Positions 5,008 to 11,066 of a stretch of DNA of 11,066 nucleotides are shown here, one piece after another (position 1 is the first letter of the stretch; the number at the start of each line of letters is the position of its first letter). Source of the DNA: JAMOQA01 sp964420365 (GTDB lineage: Bacteria; Acidobacteriota; Polarisedimenticolia; J045); assembly GCA_964420365.1 (NCBI GenBank), contig CAYQTA010000063.1:1-11066 (forward strand), written 5' to 3'. The position numbers were made by a program, and so were the translations under genes. A model generated the notes under the pieces. It was not told the origin of the DNA and did not search any database. It saw only the letters and a program-made list of their open reading frames with translations.

Positions 5008-6342
5008 TCAGTACATCCCGAGGTAGCGCTCGACCTCCCACGGGTGGACGATCGTCAGGTACTCCTGCCAGTCCTTGAGCTTCCCCTCGATGAAGTTCGT
5101 CGCGACGTGCTCGCCGAGGGCCTCGAGGACGACCTTGTCCTTCTGCAGCGCCTGCACCGCCTGGTAGAGGTCGGCCGGGAGCTGGTCGATCTTGAGGCGC
5201 CGCTTCTCCCGCTCGCTCATCCGGAAGATGTCCTTGTTGACCGGCGGTCCCGGGTCGATCTCGTTGTCGATCCCGTCGAGACCGGCCTGGATCATCACGG
5301 CGAACGCGAGGTAGGGGTTGCAGGACGGGTCCGGCATCCGGATCTCCACCCGGGCCCCCTTGCCGCGGCGCGCCGGGACCCGGGCGAGCGGAGACCGGTT
5401 CCGCTCCGACCAGGAGATGTTCGTCGGGGCCTCGTAACCGGGAACCAGCCGCTTGAAGGAGTTCACGGTGGGGTTGGTCACCGCGCAGATCGCCTTCGCG
5501 TGGCGCAGGATTCCCCCGATGTAGTGGAGGCACAGCTTCGAGAGCCCGTACTCGCCCTCCGGGTCGTCGAACACGTTCTGCGACCGGTCGAGGGTGAACA
5601 GGGACTGGTGGACGTGCATCCCGGAGCCGTTCTCGCCGTAGAGCGGCTTCGGCATGAAGGTCGCGTGGAGATCGAAGTCGAGTGCGACCTTCCGCACGAC
5701 GTGGCGGAAGATCATCAGGTTGTCCGCCGTGGTCAGGGCGTCGGCGTAGCGGAAGTCGATCTCGTGCTGGCCCGGGGCGACCTCGTGGTGGGCGGCCTCC
5801 ACCTCGAAGCCCATCTTCTCGAGGACGTTGACGATCTTGCGCCGGGCTTCCTCGCCCCGGTCGACCGGGGAGAGGTCGAAGTAGGCCCCGTGGTCGTGCG
5901 TGACCGTGGTCGGCGTCCCGTCGGCGTTCCGGTGGAAGAGGAAGAACTCCGCCTCCGGGCCCATCTTCGGGACGTAGCCCATCCTCGCGGCCCGCTCCAC
6001 GGCCCGGCGGAGCACGTAGCGCGGATCGCCGGGGAACGGCTCCCCGTCCGGGGTCCGGACGTCGCAGATCAGCATCGCGACCCGGTCCCGGTCCCCCTCC
6101 TCGGGGAAGATCCGCAGGGAGTCCAGGTCGGGCTCGAGGAGCATGTCCGACTCCTGGATGCGGACGAACCCCTCGATCGAAGACCCGTCGAACATGATCT
6201 CGCCGGAAAGGGCCTTGTCGAACTGCTTGTCCGGCACCTCCACGTTCTTGACCACGCCGTGGATGTCCGAGAAGACCAGTCGCAGGAAGCGGATCTTCTC
6301 CTCCCGCAGGATCGCGCGCGCCTCGTCGATCGTCCGTGCCAT
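5008..6342 (-). CDS. glnA: Glutamine synthetase, type I-alpha
   Basis: This 444-residue protein catalyses ATP-dependent condensation of glutamate and ammonia to glutamine, as a cytosolic dodecamer. Diagnostic motifs are MFDGSSIEGF (50-59), GPEAEFFLF (128-136), HEVAPGQHEIDF (186-197, metal ligands Glu187 and Glu194), NGSGMHVHQSL (238-248), NPTVNSFKRLVPGYEAP (290-306) and NRSPLARVPARRG (315-327). The length, the Glu304 flap residue and Arg61 next to DGSSIEGF match the Bacillus-type GSI-alpha class. That class lacks the adenylylation tyrosine motif and the GSI-beta insertion, and is controlled by glutamine feedback rather than adenylylation. The ATG at 6342 is preceded by GGGAGG about eight bases upstream; an in-frame ATG at 6486 lies upstream of the predicted promoter and is rejected. 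It is transcribed alone from a promoter at 6403-6431 and converges on the MBL-fold gene. Confidence 0.97.
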   Translation of the reverse strand: MARTIDEARAILREEKIRFLRLVFSDIHGVVKNVEVPDKQFDKALSGEIMFDGSSIEGFVRIQESDMLLEPDLDSLRIFPEEGDRDRVAMLICDVRTPDGEPFPGDPRYVLRRAVERAARMGYVPKMGPEAEFFLFHRNADGTPTTVTHDHGAYFDLSPVDRGEEARRKIVNVLEKMGFEVEAAHHEVAPGQHEIDFRYADALTTADNLMIFRHVVRKVALDFDLHATFMPKPLYGENGSGMHVHQSLFTLDRSQNVFDDPEGEYGLSKLCLHYIGGILRHAKAICAVTNPTVNSFKRLVPGYEAPTNISWSERNRSPLARVPARRGKGARVEIRMPDPSCNPYLAFAVMIQAGLDGIDNEIDPGPPVNKDIFRMSEREKRRLKIDQLPADLYQAVQALQKDKVVLEALGEHVATNFIEGKLKDWQEYLTIVHPWEVERYLGMY

Positions 6343-6402
6343 CGCTCGTGCCTCCCGGTGCCGGGGACTCCGCTTCCCTCCGGGGCCCGGCCCGACGCGG
6401 GG

Positions 6403-6431
6403 ACGGTAGGCCCGGCGGCGGGGACTGTCAA
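6403..6431 (-). promoter_or_regulatory. Sigma-70-type promoter of glnA
   Basis: On the minus strand a perfect TTGACA (6426-6431) lies 17 bases from TACCGT (6403-6408, three of six matches but keeping the key TA and final T). The expected start near 6396 gives a leader of about 54 bases. An A/T tract (6445-6451) about 14 bases upstream of the -35 box could act as an UP element. Confidence 0.68.
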
Positions 6432-6438
6432 GCGCGGT

Positions 6439-6461
6439 GATCCGAAAAAAATGACGATCCG
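6439..6461 (-). promoter_or_regulatory. Direct repeat flanking a T-tract upstream of the glnA promoter
   Basis: GATCCG at 6439-6444 and again at 6456-6461 brackets a seven-base A run (T on the glnA coding strand). The spacing of 17 bases and the position just upstream of -35 suggest an UP element or regulator contact. I do not recognise a GlnR or TnrA site. Confidence 0.35.
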
Positions 6462-6560
6462 GCAATGGATGCGTGTCACCTTGCATGAAAGACCCGTTCT
6501 TCGGGCGAAATCGCGGGGCCGCCGTGACAAGTTGACCGGCTTACGGGGCCGCCCGGTCAG

Positions 6561-7262
6561 TCAGCCGAGGGTCTCCAGGAGGTGCAGCAGGGGACCGGGA
6601 TCGCGCAGGTCCGGCAGGAACAGCTCGGCTCCCGAGGCCCGGAGCACGCCGGGGTCGGTCCAGCCCGTGGCGACGGCGACCGCGCGGAGGCCGGCCGCGT
6701 GGGCGGCGGCGACATCGTGCTCGGTGTCCCCGACCACCAGGACCCGGTCCCGCGGGACTCCCGCTGCCTCGAGCCGCCGCGCCGCCGCCCGGGCGAGGTC
6801 GGCCCGTTCCCGGGCGTCGTCCCCGAAGCCGCCGGGACGGTCCGCGAGACCGGCGAGGCCCACGGGGGCGAGCTTGATCCGGGCGGCTTCCCGGACGTTC
6901 CCGGTGAGGAGGCCCACCAGCACGTCGTCCCGGTCCTCGAGCCGGGCGACCAGCTCGAGGGCCCCCGGCATCGTCTCGTACCGGCCCTCCGCCCGGGAGC
7001 GGGCGACCGTCCCCGGCAGGGCGGCCAGGTAGGCGTCGACCATCGCCGGGTCGAGGTCGCGCACCCGGTGCCCGAGCCGGCCGGCGAGCTGCTCGAGCAG
7101 GATCGTGTCGGTCCGGCCCCGGAAGTCGACCTTCATCGCCGCGGCGAGGACCTCGTCGAACGGCCGGCCGAGGGCGGAGGCGACCCCCCGCGCCAGGGCC
7201 TCGCGGCCGGCGCCGCCGAGCTTGACCAGGGTCCCGTCGATGTCGAACAGCACGGCGCGCAC
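6561..7262 (-). CDS. HAD-superfamily phosphatase (phosphoglycolate phosphatase-like)
   Basis: This 233-residue soluble protein has all four HAD motifs. Motif I is FDIDGTL (6-12), with nucleophile Asp7 and acid/base Asp9. Motif II is LLTGN (118-122, Thr120). Motif III is Lys130 in ARIKL, and motif IV is VVGDTEHDV (176-184, Asp179 and Asp183). Residues about 15-95 form the alpha-helical C1 cap, as in phosphoglycolate phosphatase and beta-phosphoglucomutase relatives. It should hydrolyse a small phosphorylated metabolite; the substrate is not deducible and I give no symbol. The start is a GTG at 7262, supported by GGAGGAG at 7268-7274 and by motif I beginning within six residues. It is divergent from the amidohydrolase gene and 218 bases from glnA on the same strand, but glnA has its own promoter. 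Confidence 0.9.
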   Translation of the reverse strand: MRAVLFDIDGTLVKLGGAGREALARGVASALGRPFDEVLAAAMKVDFRGRTDTILLEQLAGRLGHRVRDLDPAMVDAYLAALPGTVARSRAEGRYETMPGALELVARLEDRDDVLVGLLTGNVREAARIKLAPVGLAGLADRPGGFGDDARERADLARAAARRLEAAGVPRDRVLVVGDTEHDVAAAHAAGLRAVAVATGWTDPGVLRASGAELFLPDLRDPGPLLHLLETLG

Positions 7263-7289
7263 GGGCGCTCCTCCGCGAAAGGGGGCCGG

Positions 7290-7301
7290 GGGATTCTACC
7301 G
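7290..7301 (-). promoter_or_regulatory. -10 element of the HAD phosphatase gene
   Basis: On the minus strand this 12-base CGGTAGAATCCC contains TAGAAT (7293-7298, five of six matches to TATAAT). The implied start near 7286 leaves a leader of about 24 bases with the Shine-Dalgarno. There is no good -35. The identical 12-mer lies at 9050-9061, at the same distance from another gene. Confidence 0.5.
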
Positions 7302-7339
7302 GCTCCCGGCGTGGCATCATGGGCGGCCGGAGGTGACCG

Positions 7340-9055
7340 ATGCGTTCCGTTCCGGCGATCTGCACCTGCGTGGCCCTGGGCCTCGCCCTCCTCGCCCCGG
7401 GGTGCGGGGCGCCCGGTCCCGGGGGGGAGGGGGACGTGACGATCCTCACCGGCGTGCGGTTCTGGACCGGCGACCCGGACCACCCGTGGGCGGACGGGCT
7501 GCTGGTCGAGGAAGGAAGGATCCGGGAGCTGCTCTCGAGGGAGGAGATCCCGCGGGTCCTCGCCCACGGGGGCAAGGTGATCGACCTTCCCGGTGCGCTC
7601 GCCGTGCCGGGGCTCGTCGACGCCCACGGGCACCTGCTCGGCTACGGCCTCGCGCGGAGGCGGGCCGATCTCGCCGGGGCGCGGACCCTCGACGAGACGC
7701 TCGAGCGGGTGCGGGCGTTCGCCGCCGCGCACCCGGGCGACCCCTGGGTGCTCGGCCGCGGGTGGGACCAGGAGGACTGGCCTGGCCACGCGTGGCCGAC
7801 GGCGGACCGGCTCGAGGAGACCGTCCCGGGACGGCCCTGCGCGCTGTGGCGCGTGGACGGGCACGCCCTGTGGGTGAACCGGACCGCGCTGCGGGAGGCG
7901 GGCATCGACGCCGCCACGCCGGACCCGCCGGGCGGGAAGATCCTCCGCGCGCCGGACGGGACGCCGACCGGGATCCTCCTCGACGCGGCCGAGGAGCTGG
8001 TGACGGGCAGGATCCCGCCGCCGTCCCCGGAACTCGCGGAGGAGATCCTCGCGGACGTCGCCCGGGACCTGCTCGCGAAAGGCCTCGCCGGCTTCCACGC
8101 GATGAGCGTCTCGCGGGTCGAGTGGGAGGCGCTCGTGCGGCTCGCCCGGACCGGGAGGTTCCCGCTGCGCGCCTGGGCGTACGCCGAGTGGGGGGACCCG
8201 CTGGCCGAGGAGCTCCTCGAGTCGGGGCCGCGGGACGAGGGCCGGCTGCACCTCGTCGGGGTCAAGCTGTTCGCCGACGGCGCCCTCGGCAGCCGCGGGG
8301 CGCGCCTGCTCGAGCCGTACGCGGACGACCCGGGGAACCGGGGCATCTGGGTGACGCCCCCGGACGAGCTCGAGCGGAGGATCCGCGCCGCGATGGAGCG
8401 CGGCCTCCAGCCGGCGGTCCACGCGATCGGCGACGCCGCCAACCACGAGCTGCTCGGGATCTACCGGCGCCTGCTCGCCGGGCACCCGGAGTGGGCCTCC
8501 CTGCGGCCGCGCGTCGAGCACGCCCAGGTCGTCCCGCCCGGGGACATCCCGCTCTTCGGCGAGCTGCCGGTCGTCGCGTCGATGCAGCCGACCCACGCGA
8601 CCTCCGACATGCCCTGGGCGGAGGATCGGCTCGGGCGCGCGCGTCTCGCCGGCGCCTACGCGTGGCGCTCGATCCTCTCCGCCGGGGGACACCTGGCCTT
8701 CGGCTCGGACGTGCCGGTCGAGTCGTGCGATCCCCGGCTCGGGCTCTGGGCTGCCGTCACGCGGCAGGACCTCGACGGGAACCCGCCCGGCGGCTGGCTG
8801 CCGGACCAGCGGCTCACCCTGCCCGAGGCGATCGCCGCGTTCTCCGCGGGGGCCGCGTGGGCGGTGCGCCGCGAGGACGACCTCGGGCGGCTGGCGCCCG
8901 GGTACCTCGCGGACCTCACCGTGTTCGACCGGGACGTGGTCGCCGCGTTCGAGGAGGGGGACCCTCGCGCGCTGCTGGACGCGCGGGTCACCGCGACGGT
9001 GATCGGCGGGACGCCCTGGTTCCCGCGGGCCCACGAACCGGGGGAAGCACGGTAG
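7340..9055 (+). CDS. Amidohydrolase family protein (YtcJ/NfdA-like), probable lipoprotein
   Basis: This 571-residue amidohydrolase superfamily enzyme resembles the YtcJ/NfdA group of metal-dependent amide or formamide hydrolases. Metal-site candidates in order are DAHGH (94-98, HxH), Lys309 in GVKLFADGALGSRGA (a possible carboxylated lysine), His361 in AVHAIGD, His394 in VEHAQ and Asp457 in GSDVP. The C-terminal segment LGRLAPGYLADLTVFD (515-530) is the usual composite beta-sandwich strand. Residues 1-22 are a short signal-like sequence ending LLAPGC, so Cys22 may be lipidated; Pro at -2 makes the lipobox imperfect. The substrate is unknown. The ATG at 7340 follows an excellent GGAGGTGA (7329-7336). 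A TGGCATCAT extended -10-like element at 7312-7320 could start transcription a few bases before it. The next gene, 34 bases on, may be partly cotranscribed. Confidence 0.9.
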   Translation: MRSVPAICTCVALGLALLAPGCGAPGPGGEGDVTILTGVRFWTGDPDHPWADGLLVEEGRIRELLSREEIPRVLAHGGKVIDLPGALAVPGLVDAHGHLLGYGLARRRADLAGARTLDETLERVRAFAAAHPGDPWVLGRGWDQEDWPGHAWPTADRLEETVPGRPCALWRVDGHALWVNRTALREAGIDAATPDPPGGKILRAPDGTPTGILLDAAEELVTGRIPPPSPELAEEILADVARDLLAKGLAGFHAMSVSRVEWEALVRLARTGRFPLRAWAYAEWGDPLAEELLESGPRDEGRLHLVGVKLFADGALGSRGARLLEPYADDPGNRGIWVTPPDELERRIRAAMERGLQPAVHAIGDAANHELLGIYRRLLAGHPEWASLRPRVEHAQVVPPGDIPLFGELPVVASMQPTHATSDMPWAEDRLGRARLAGAYAWRSILSAGGHLAFGSDVPVESCDPRLGLWAAVTRQDLDGNPPGGWLPDQRLTLPEAIAAFSAGAAWAVRREDDLGRLAPGYLADLTVFDRDVVAAFEEGDPRALLDARVTATVIGGTPWFPRAHEPGEAR

Positions 9056-9061
9056 AATCCC
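9050..9061 (+). promoter_or_regulatory. -10 element overlapping the amidohydrolase stop codon
   Basis: CGGTAGAATCCC carries TAGAAT (9053-9058), whose first three bases are the TAG stop of the amidohydrolase gene. Initiation near 9065 would give the cysteine-cluster gene a leader of about 25 bases with its Shine-Dalgarno. It is the same 12-mer as at 7290-7301. No good -35 is visible. Confidence 0.45.
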
Positions 9062-9089
9062 GCGATTTCCCGGAGGACCGGAGGAAACG

Positions 9090-9623
9090 ATGTCGAAGCG
9101 CCTGCCCGCCGCCCGGCAGCGAGGAAAGAAGGCCTGCGCGGTCCCCGAGCAGCCCGGGGGGCCGCCCTGTCACCTGTGCGATGCCCTCTGCTGCCGCTAC
9201 TACGCCCTCGAGCTCGACCCGCCGGAGGACGCCGAGGACTTCGACGACCTCCGGTGGTACCTGCTCCACGAGAAGACCTGGATCTGGGTCGACGACGACG
9301 AGTGGTTCCTCCAGGTCGACGAGCCGTGCCGCTTCCTCGACGAGCACGGTCGCTGCACGATCTACGAGAAGCGCCCGCGGATCTGCCGGGAGTACGGGGA
9401 TCCCCGTCACCTCGAGGACCCGGACGAGCCGCTCTGCGACTGGTACGCCCGGGACGAGCACCACGACCTCGAGTTCCGGGAGCCGGAGGAGCTCGAGGCC
9501 TACGCCCGGAAGTTCCTGCGGAAGAAGGCGGCCGAGCGTCGGCGCCGCTCCCTCGCCGCGAAGAAGGCCTGGGAGACCCGCCGGAAGCGGGAGGCTGCCC
9601 GCCGCCGCGCCCGCACCTGGTGA
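9090..9623 (+). CDS. YkgJ-type cysteine-cluster (zinc/iron-chelating) protein
   Basis: This 177-residue soluble protein carries the YkgJ / UPF0153 cysteine signature. CHLCDALCC (27-35) gives Cys27, Cys30, Cys34 and Cys35. EPCRFLDEHGRCTIYEKRPRICREYG (within 78-103) gives Cys80, Cys89 and Cys99, followed by Cys116. The family is annotated as a putative metal-chelating domain, with zinc or an iron-sulfur cluster suggested; its molecular function is not established. The centre is unusually acidic and aromatic (DDLRWYLLHEKTWIWVDDDEWF). The last 35 residues form a highly basic, probably helical tail (KKAAERRRRSLAAKKAWETRRKREAARRRAR) that might contact RNA or DNA; that is inference. The ATG at 9090 follows GGAGGAAA at 9080-9086. 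It lies 34 bases after the amidohydrolase gene, with its own candidate -10 over that gene's stop codon. Confidence 0.87.
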   Translation: MSKRLPAARQRGKKACAVPEQPGGPPCHLCDALCCRYYALELDPPEDAEDFDDLRWYLLHEKTWIWVDDDEWFLQVDEPCRFLDEHGRCTIYEKRPRICREYGDPRHLEDPDEPLCDWYARDEHHDLEFREPEELEAYARKFLRKKAAERRRRSLAAKKAWETRRKREAARRRARTW

Positions 9624-9655
9624 CCGACCATCGGCGGCGCCGCGCGCGCCCGGAA

Positions 9656-9674
9656 CCGGCAGGCGGCCTGCCGG
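9656..9674 (+). terminator. Hairpin downstream of the cysteine-cluster gene
   Basis: CCGGCAGG-CGG-CCTGCCGG is a perfect 8-base stem with a three-base loop, 32 bases after the stop codon. There is no T-run, as with most hairpins in this window, so it could also act by stabilising the 3' end. Confidence 0.5.
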
Positions 9675-9898
9675 CTGCCCGTGCACGAACCCCCGGTGGT
9701 GTTCGCAGCGCCCGTTGCCGCGCTTTCCGCCGCCGGCCCGCAGGGAGCGGGGGCAAACGCAGGCCGACGAACGGAGAACGCGGGTTCCCGCACGATCTTT
9801 GACCGATTCGGCCCGCGTGCGGTCCGTTCGGCCCGGCCCGGACGTTCGGGATCGTTCGTGGGCTTTCGGGTGCGGCGTGTCCGGATGCCCCGGATTGC

Positions 9899-9914
9899 GG
9901 GAACCGGGGTTCCC
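9899..9914. promoter_or_regulatory. 16-base palindrome, candidate operator
   Basis: GGGAACC-GG-GGTTCCC is a perfect 7+2+7 dyad, about 170 bases upstream of the metallopeptidase start. It is symmetrical enough to bind a dimeric regulator. No partner is identified. Confidence 0.35.
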
Positions 9915-9940
9915 TGTCCCGGGCGTTGCAGGATCACGTC

Positions 9941-9981
9941 TTCTCTGTCGAAATCCTTGCAGAAACGACGGTTCTCTGTCG
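9941..9981 (+). repeat. Pair of 10-base direct repeats upstream of the metallopeptidase
   Basis: TTCTCTGTCG occurs at 9941-9950 and 9972-9981, spaced 31 bases apart, close to three helical turns. It lies about 100-140 bases upstream of the next gene, where paired activator sites are often found. Confidence 0.4.
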
Positions 9982-10082
9982 CCGCGGGCCCGGCCGCCGT
10001 GGCAACGTGGCGGCGCGCCCGGGCGCGGGGATCGTTGTCGGGCCGGGCGGGGCCGGGGGATCCCGGCCCGGGAGTGGAAGGC

Positions 10083-11066
10083 ATGGCGAGGATGCCGGGA
10101 AGGGTTGTCGCGGTTCACGTGATGGTGTGGTGGGCGTTCGCGTGGGCGGCCGGGGCGAGCGGGACCCCGGCGTCCGCCGGAGGGGACACGCCCCCGGTCG
10201 GGACGACGTGCACGCCGCGGGTAGGCACGGTCGTTGCCAACTGGGACGGGGTGCACCGGGCCAGGAACGTATCCCGCTGGGCACGCCGGGCGCGGGTCGC
10301 CCTCCGGCGGGACCTGCCGGATGGAGGCCGGCTCGTCGTCAAGGCGACGCGGCAGGTGTCGCCGGAGGTCGTGCGGGCGGTGGCCGACGAGATTTCCCTC
10401 GCGGTCGAGCGGTTGCGCGTCCACCTGGGCCCGGCGCCGCTCGACCTGGAGTTCTACCTCGTTGGTCGGCGGCGGATACCGCCCTCGTACAGGATGCGCA
10501 TCGGGCGGAAGGGTGGTCCGCCGTGGATCATGGTCCTCGGATCGCTCTTCGAGGTGCCGGAGCCGGGAAGGCCATCCACGGGAGAGATGGTGAACCATTT
10601 CCACGAGATGGTTCACCACTGGGTGGACTACGGTGACCGCTTCGGTGGTGACGGGTACCCGCGCTGGCTGGAAGAGGGGATGGCCGACGTGGTATCGATC
10701 GTGGCGTCGCGGGAGATCGGCCTGGACGTGGGCGATCGTCCGAGTCCTCCGCGGGAGGCGTGGGAGGGGGCCCGATCGGCGCTCCTGGAGTGGCGGAAAC
10801 ACACGGGGAATCCCGAGAGCCTGTTGCGCCTGTCGATGGCGGAGAGAAGGGCCATCTCTGCGCGGTACGACCTGGCGTACCGGGTGGTGAAGGAGGTGTG
10901 GGAGAGGGACGGGGGGAAGACGGCAAGGCGGCTGCTGGAGGCGTTCGCGGGCCGGGAGGAGGTGCCGCCGCCGGAGGAGCAGGAGCGGATCTTCGAGGAG
11001 GTGGTCGGGGAACCGCTGGCGTCGGTGATCGAGCGTCTCGCCCGCCGGGCGGCGGACCGAGTCTTC
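10083..11066 (+). CDS. Exported gluzincin-like metallopeptidase, cut off by the window edge
   Basis: The frame is open to the last base, giving 328 residues with no stop, so the C-terminus is missing. Residues 1-32 look like a signal peptide: Arg3 and Arg7, a hydrophobic core VVAVHVMVWWAFAWAAGA, then an SA(GG) cleavage site, so the protein is probably periplasmic or secreted. The zinc-protease motif HEMVH (174-178) is followed 20 residues later by WLEEGMAD (195-202), with Glu198 as the likely third ligand, as in peptidase-MA-like gluzincins. Residues 45-165 resemble the N-terminal barrel region of such enzymes but I cannot name a family. The substrate is unknown. The ATG at 10083 has GGAAGG five to ten bases upstream as a modest Shine-Dalgarno; Met4 is an alternative start. 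AGG and GTA codons are somewhat commoner than in neighbouring genes. Confidence 0.75.
   Translation, partial: MARMPGRVVAVHVMVWWAFAWAAGASGTPASAGGDTPPVGTTCTPRVGTVVANWDGVHRARNVSRWARRARVALRRDLPDGGRLVVKATRQVSPEVVRAVADEISLAVERLRVHLGPAPLDLEFYLVGRRRIPPSYRMRIGRKGGPPWIMVLGSLFEVPEPGRPSTGEMVNHFHEMVHHWVDYGDRFGGDGYPRWLEEGMADVVSIVASREIGLDVGDRPSPPREAWEGARSALLEWRKHTGNPESLLRLSMAERRAISARYDLAYRVVKEVWERDGGKTARRLLEAFAGREEVPPPEEQERIFEEVVGEPLASVIERLARRAADRVF

Larger units (their letters stand above)
9624..10082. other. 459-base stretch without a convincing gene
   Basis: Open frames here lack start signals and recognisable domains, and base composition is less GC-extreme around 9780-9980 than in the genes. It contains a hairpin just after the cysteine-cluster gene, TTCG motifs at 9807, 9827, 9845, 9855 and 9865, a perfect palindrome at 9899-9914, and a 10-base direct repeat at 9941 and 9972. 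It probably holds the control region of the metallopeptidase gene that follows. A small RNA is possible but I cannot show one. Confidence 0.5.

Noticed and set aside
6465..6482. Sigma-54-like GTGACACGCATCCATTGC on the minus strand before glnA
   Set aside because: The spacing between the halves is two bases too long and GG is replaced by GA.
6343..6486. 48-residue N-terminal extension of glnA from an ATG at 6486
   Set aside because: It lies upstream of the TTGACA/TACCGT promoter, has no homology to glutamine synthetase, and the ATG at 6342 has a good Shine-Dalgarno.
9799..9827. TTGACC as a possible -35 box before the metallopeptidase
   Set aside because: At 16-18 bases downstream there is nothing like TATAAT (GTCCGT), and it is over 250 bases from the gene.
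9500..10084. 194-residue minus-strand frame covering the gene-poor stretch
   Set aside because: It has no Shine-Dalgarno or recognisable domain and overlaps the 3' end of the cysteine-cluster gene; it looks like a GC-driven open frame.
7105..10122. A 1005-residue open frame on the plus strand
   Set aside because: It overlaps four well-supported genes in other frames, is a low-complexity Arg/Gly/Pro-rich translation typical of shadows in GC-rich DNA, and has no domain.
1..11066. tRNA, rRNA, CRISPR, transposase, integrase or attachment sites
   Set aside because: I read through both strands by eye and saw no cloverleaf, regular spacer array, transposase or integrase motif. Weak or degraded examples could escape this kind of reading.

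Overview
This is a very GC-rich bacterial chromosomal segment: almost every codon ends in G or C, and Shine-Dalgarno sequences are mostly GGAGG-type. It holds nine gene calls and no rRNA, tRNA, CRISPR array, transposase or integrase that I can see. The gene set suggests a free-living, high-GC Gram-negative-type lineage such as Acidobacteriota, Myxococcota or a related phylum. It includes an alkaline-phosphatase-superfamily 'sulfatase' ending in the LRSLGYVD tail, a lysine-rich histone H1-like protein, a sigma-54 activator, a GSI-alpha glutamine synthetase and exported hydrolases. The phylum is inference and the sequence alone does not settle it.

Layout. Bases 47-1468 (minus) encode an exported sulfatase-like hydrolase. 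Bases 1617-1973 (minus) encode a 118-residue protein made almost only of K, T, A, R and V. It has a strong promoter with a palindrome across the -35 box and a textbook terminator. Bases 2121-3596 (minus) encode an NtrC-type sigma-54 activator with a degenerate receiver domain. Divergent from it, 3821-4036 (plus) encodes an unrecognised 71-residue protein with a basic N-terminus, behind an excellent -24/-12 promoter at 3755-3770. A metallo-beta-lactamase-fold hydrolase follows at 4091-4798 (plus). It converges on glnA (5008-6342, minus) across a hairpin-rich spacer. A HAD phosphatase (6561-7262, minus) is divergent from a lipoprotein-like amidohydrolase (7340-9055, plus). A YkgJ-type cysteine-cluster protein (9090-9623, plus) follows it. 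A 459-base stretch without a convincing gene, holding several small repeats, leads to the start of an exported HExxH metallopeptidase (10083 to the window edge, plus), which is cut off.

How the parts may work together. The most coherent unit is 2121-4036 (possibly to 4798). An activator with a probably near-leaderless mRNA is transcribed away from a sigma-54 promoter that drives a small, highly codon-biased basic protein. The intergenic dyads between them are candidate activator sites. This looks like a self-contained sigma-54 regulatory module whose signal and output are unknown, and I regard it as the most interesting part of the window. The remaining genes look like independently transcribed housekeeping or accessory units. 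Two of their promoters share a 12-base -10 motif.
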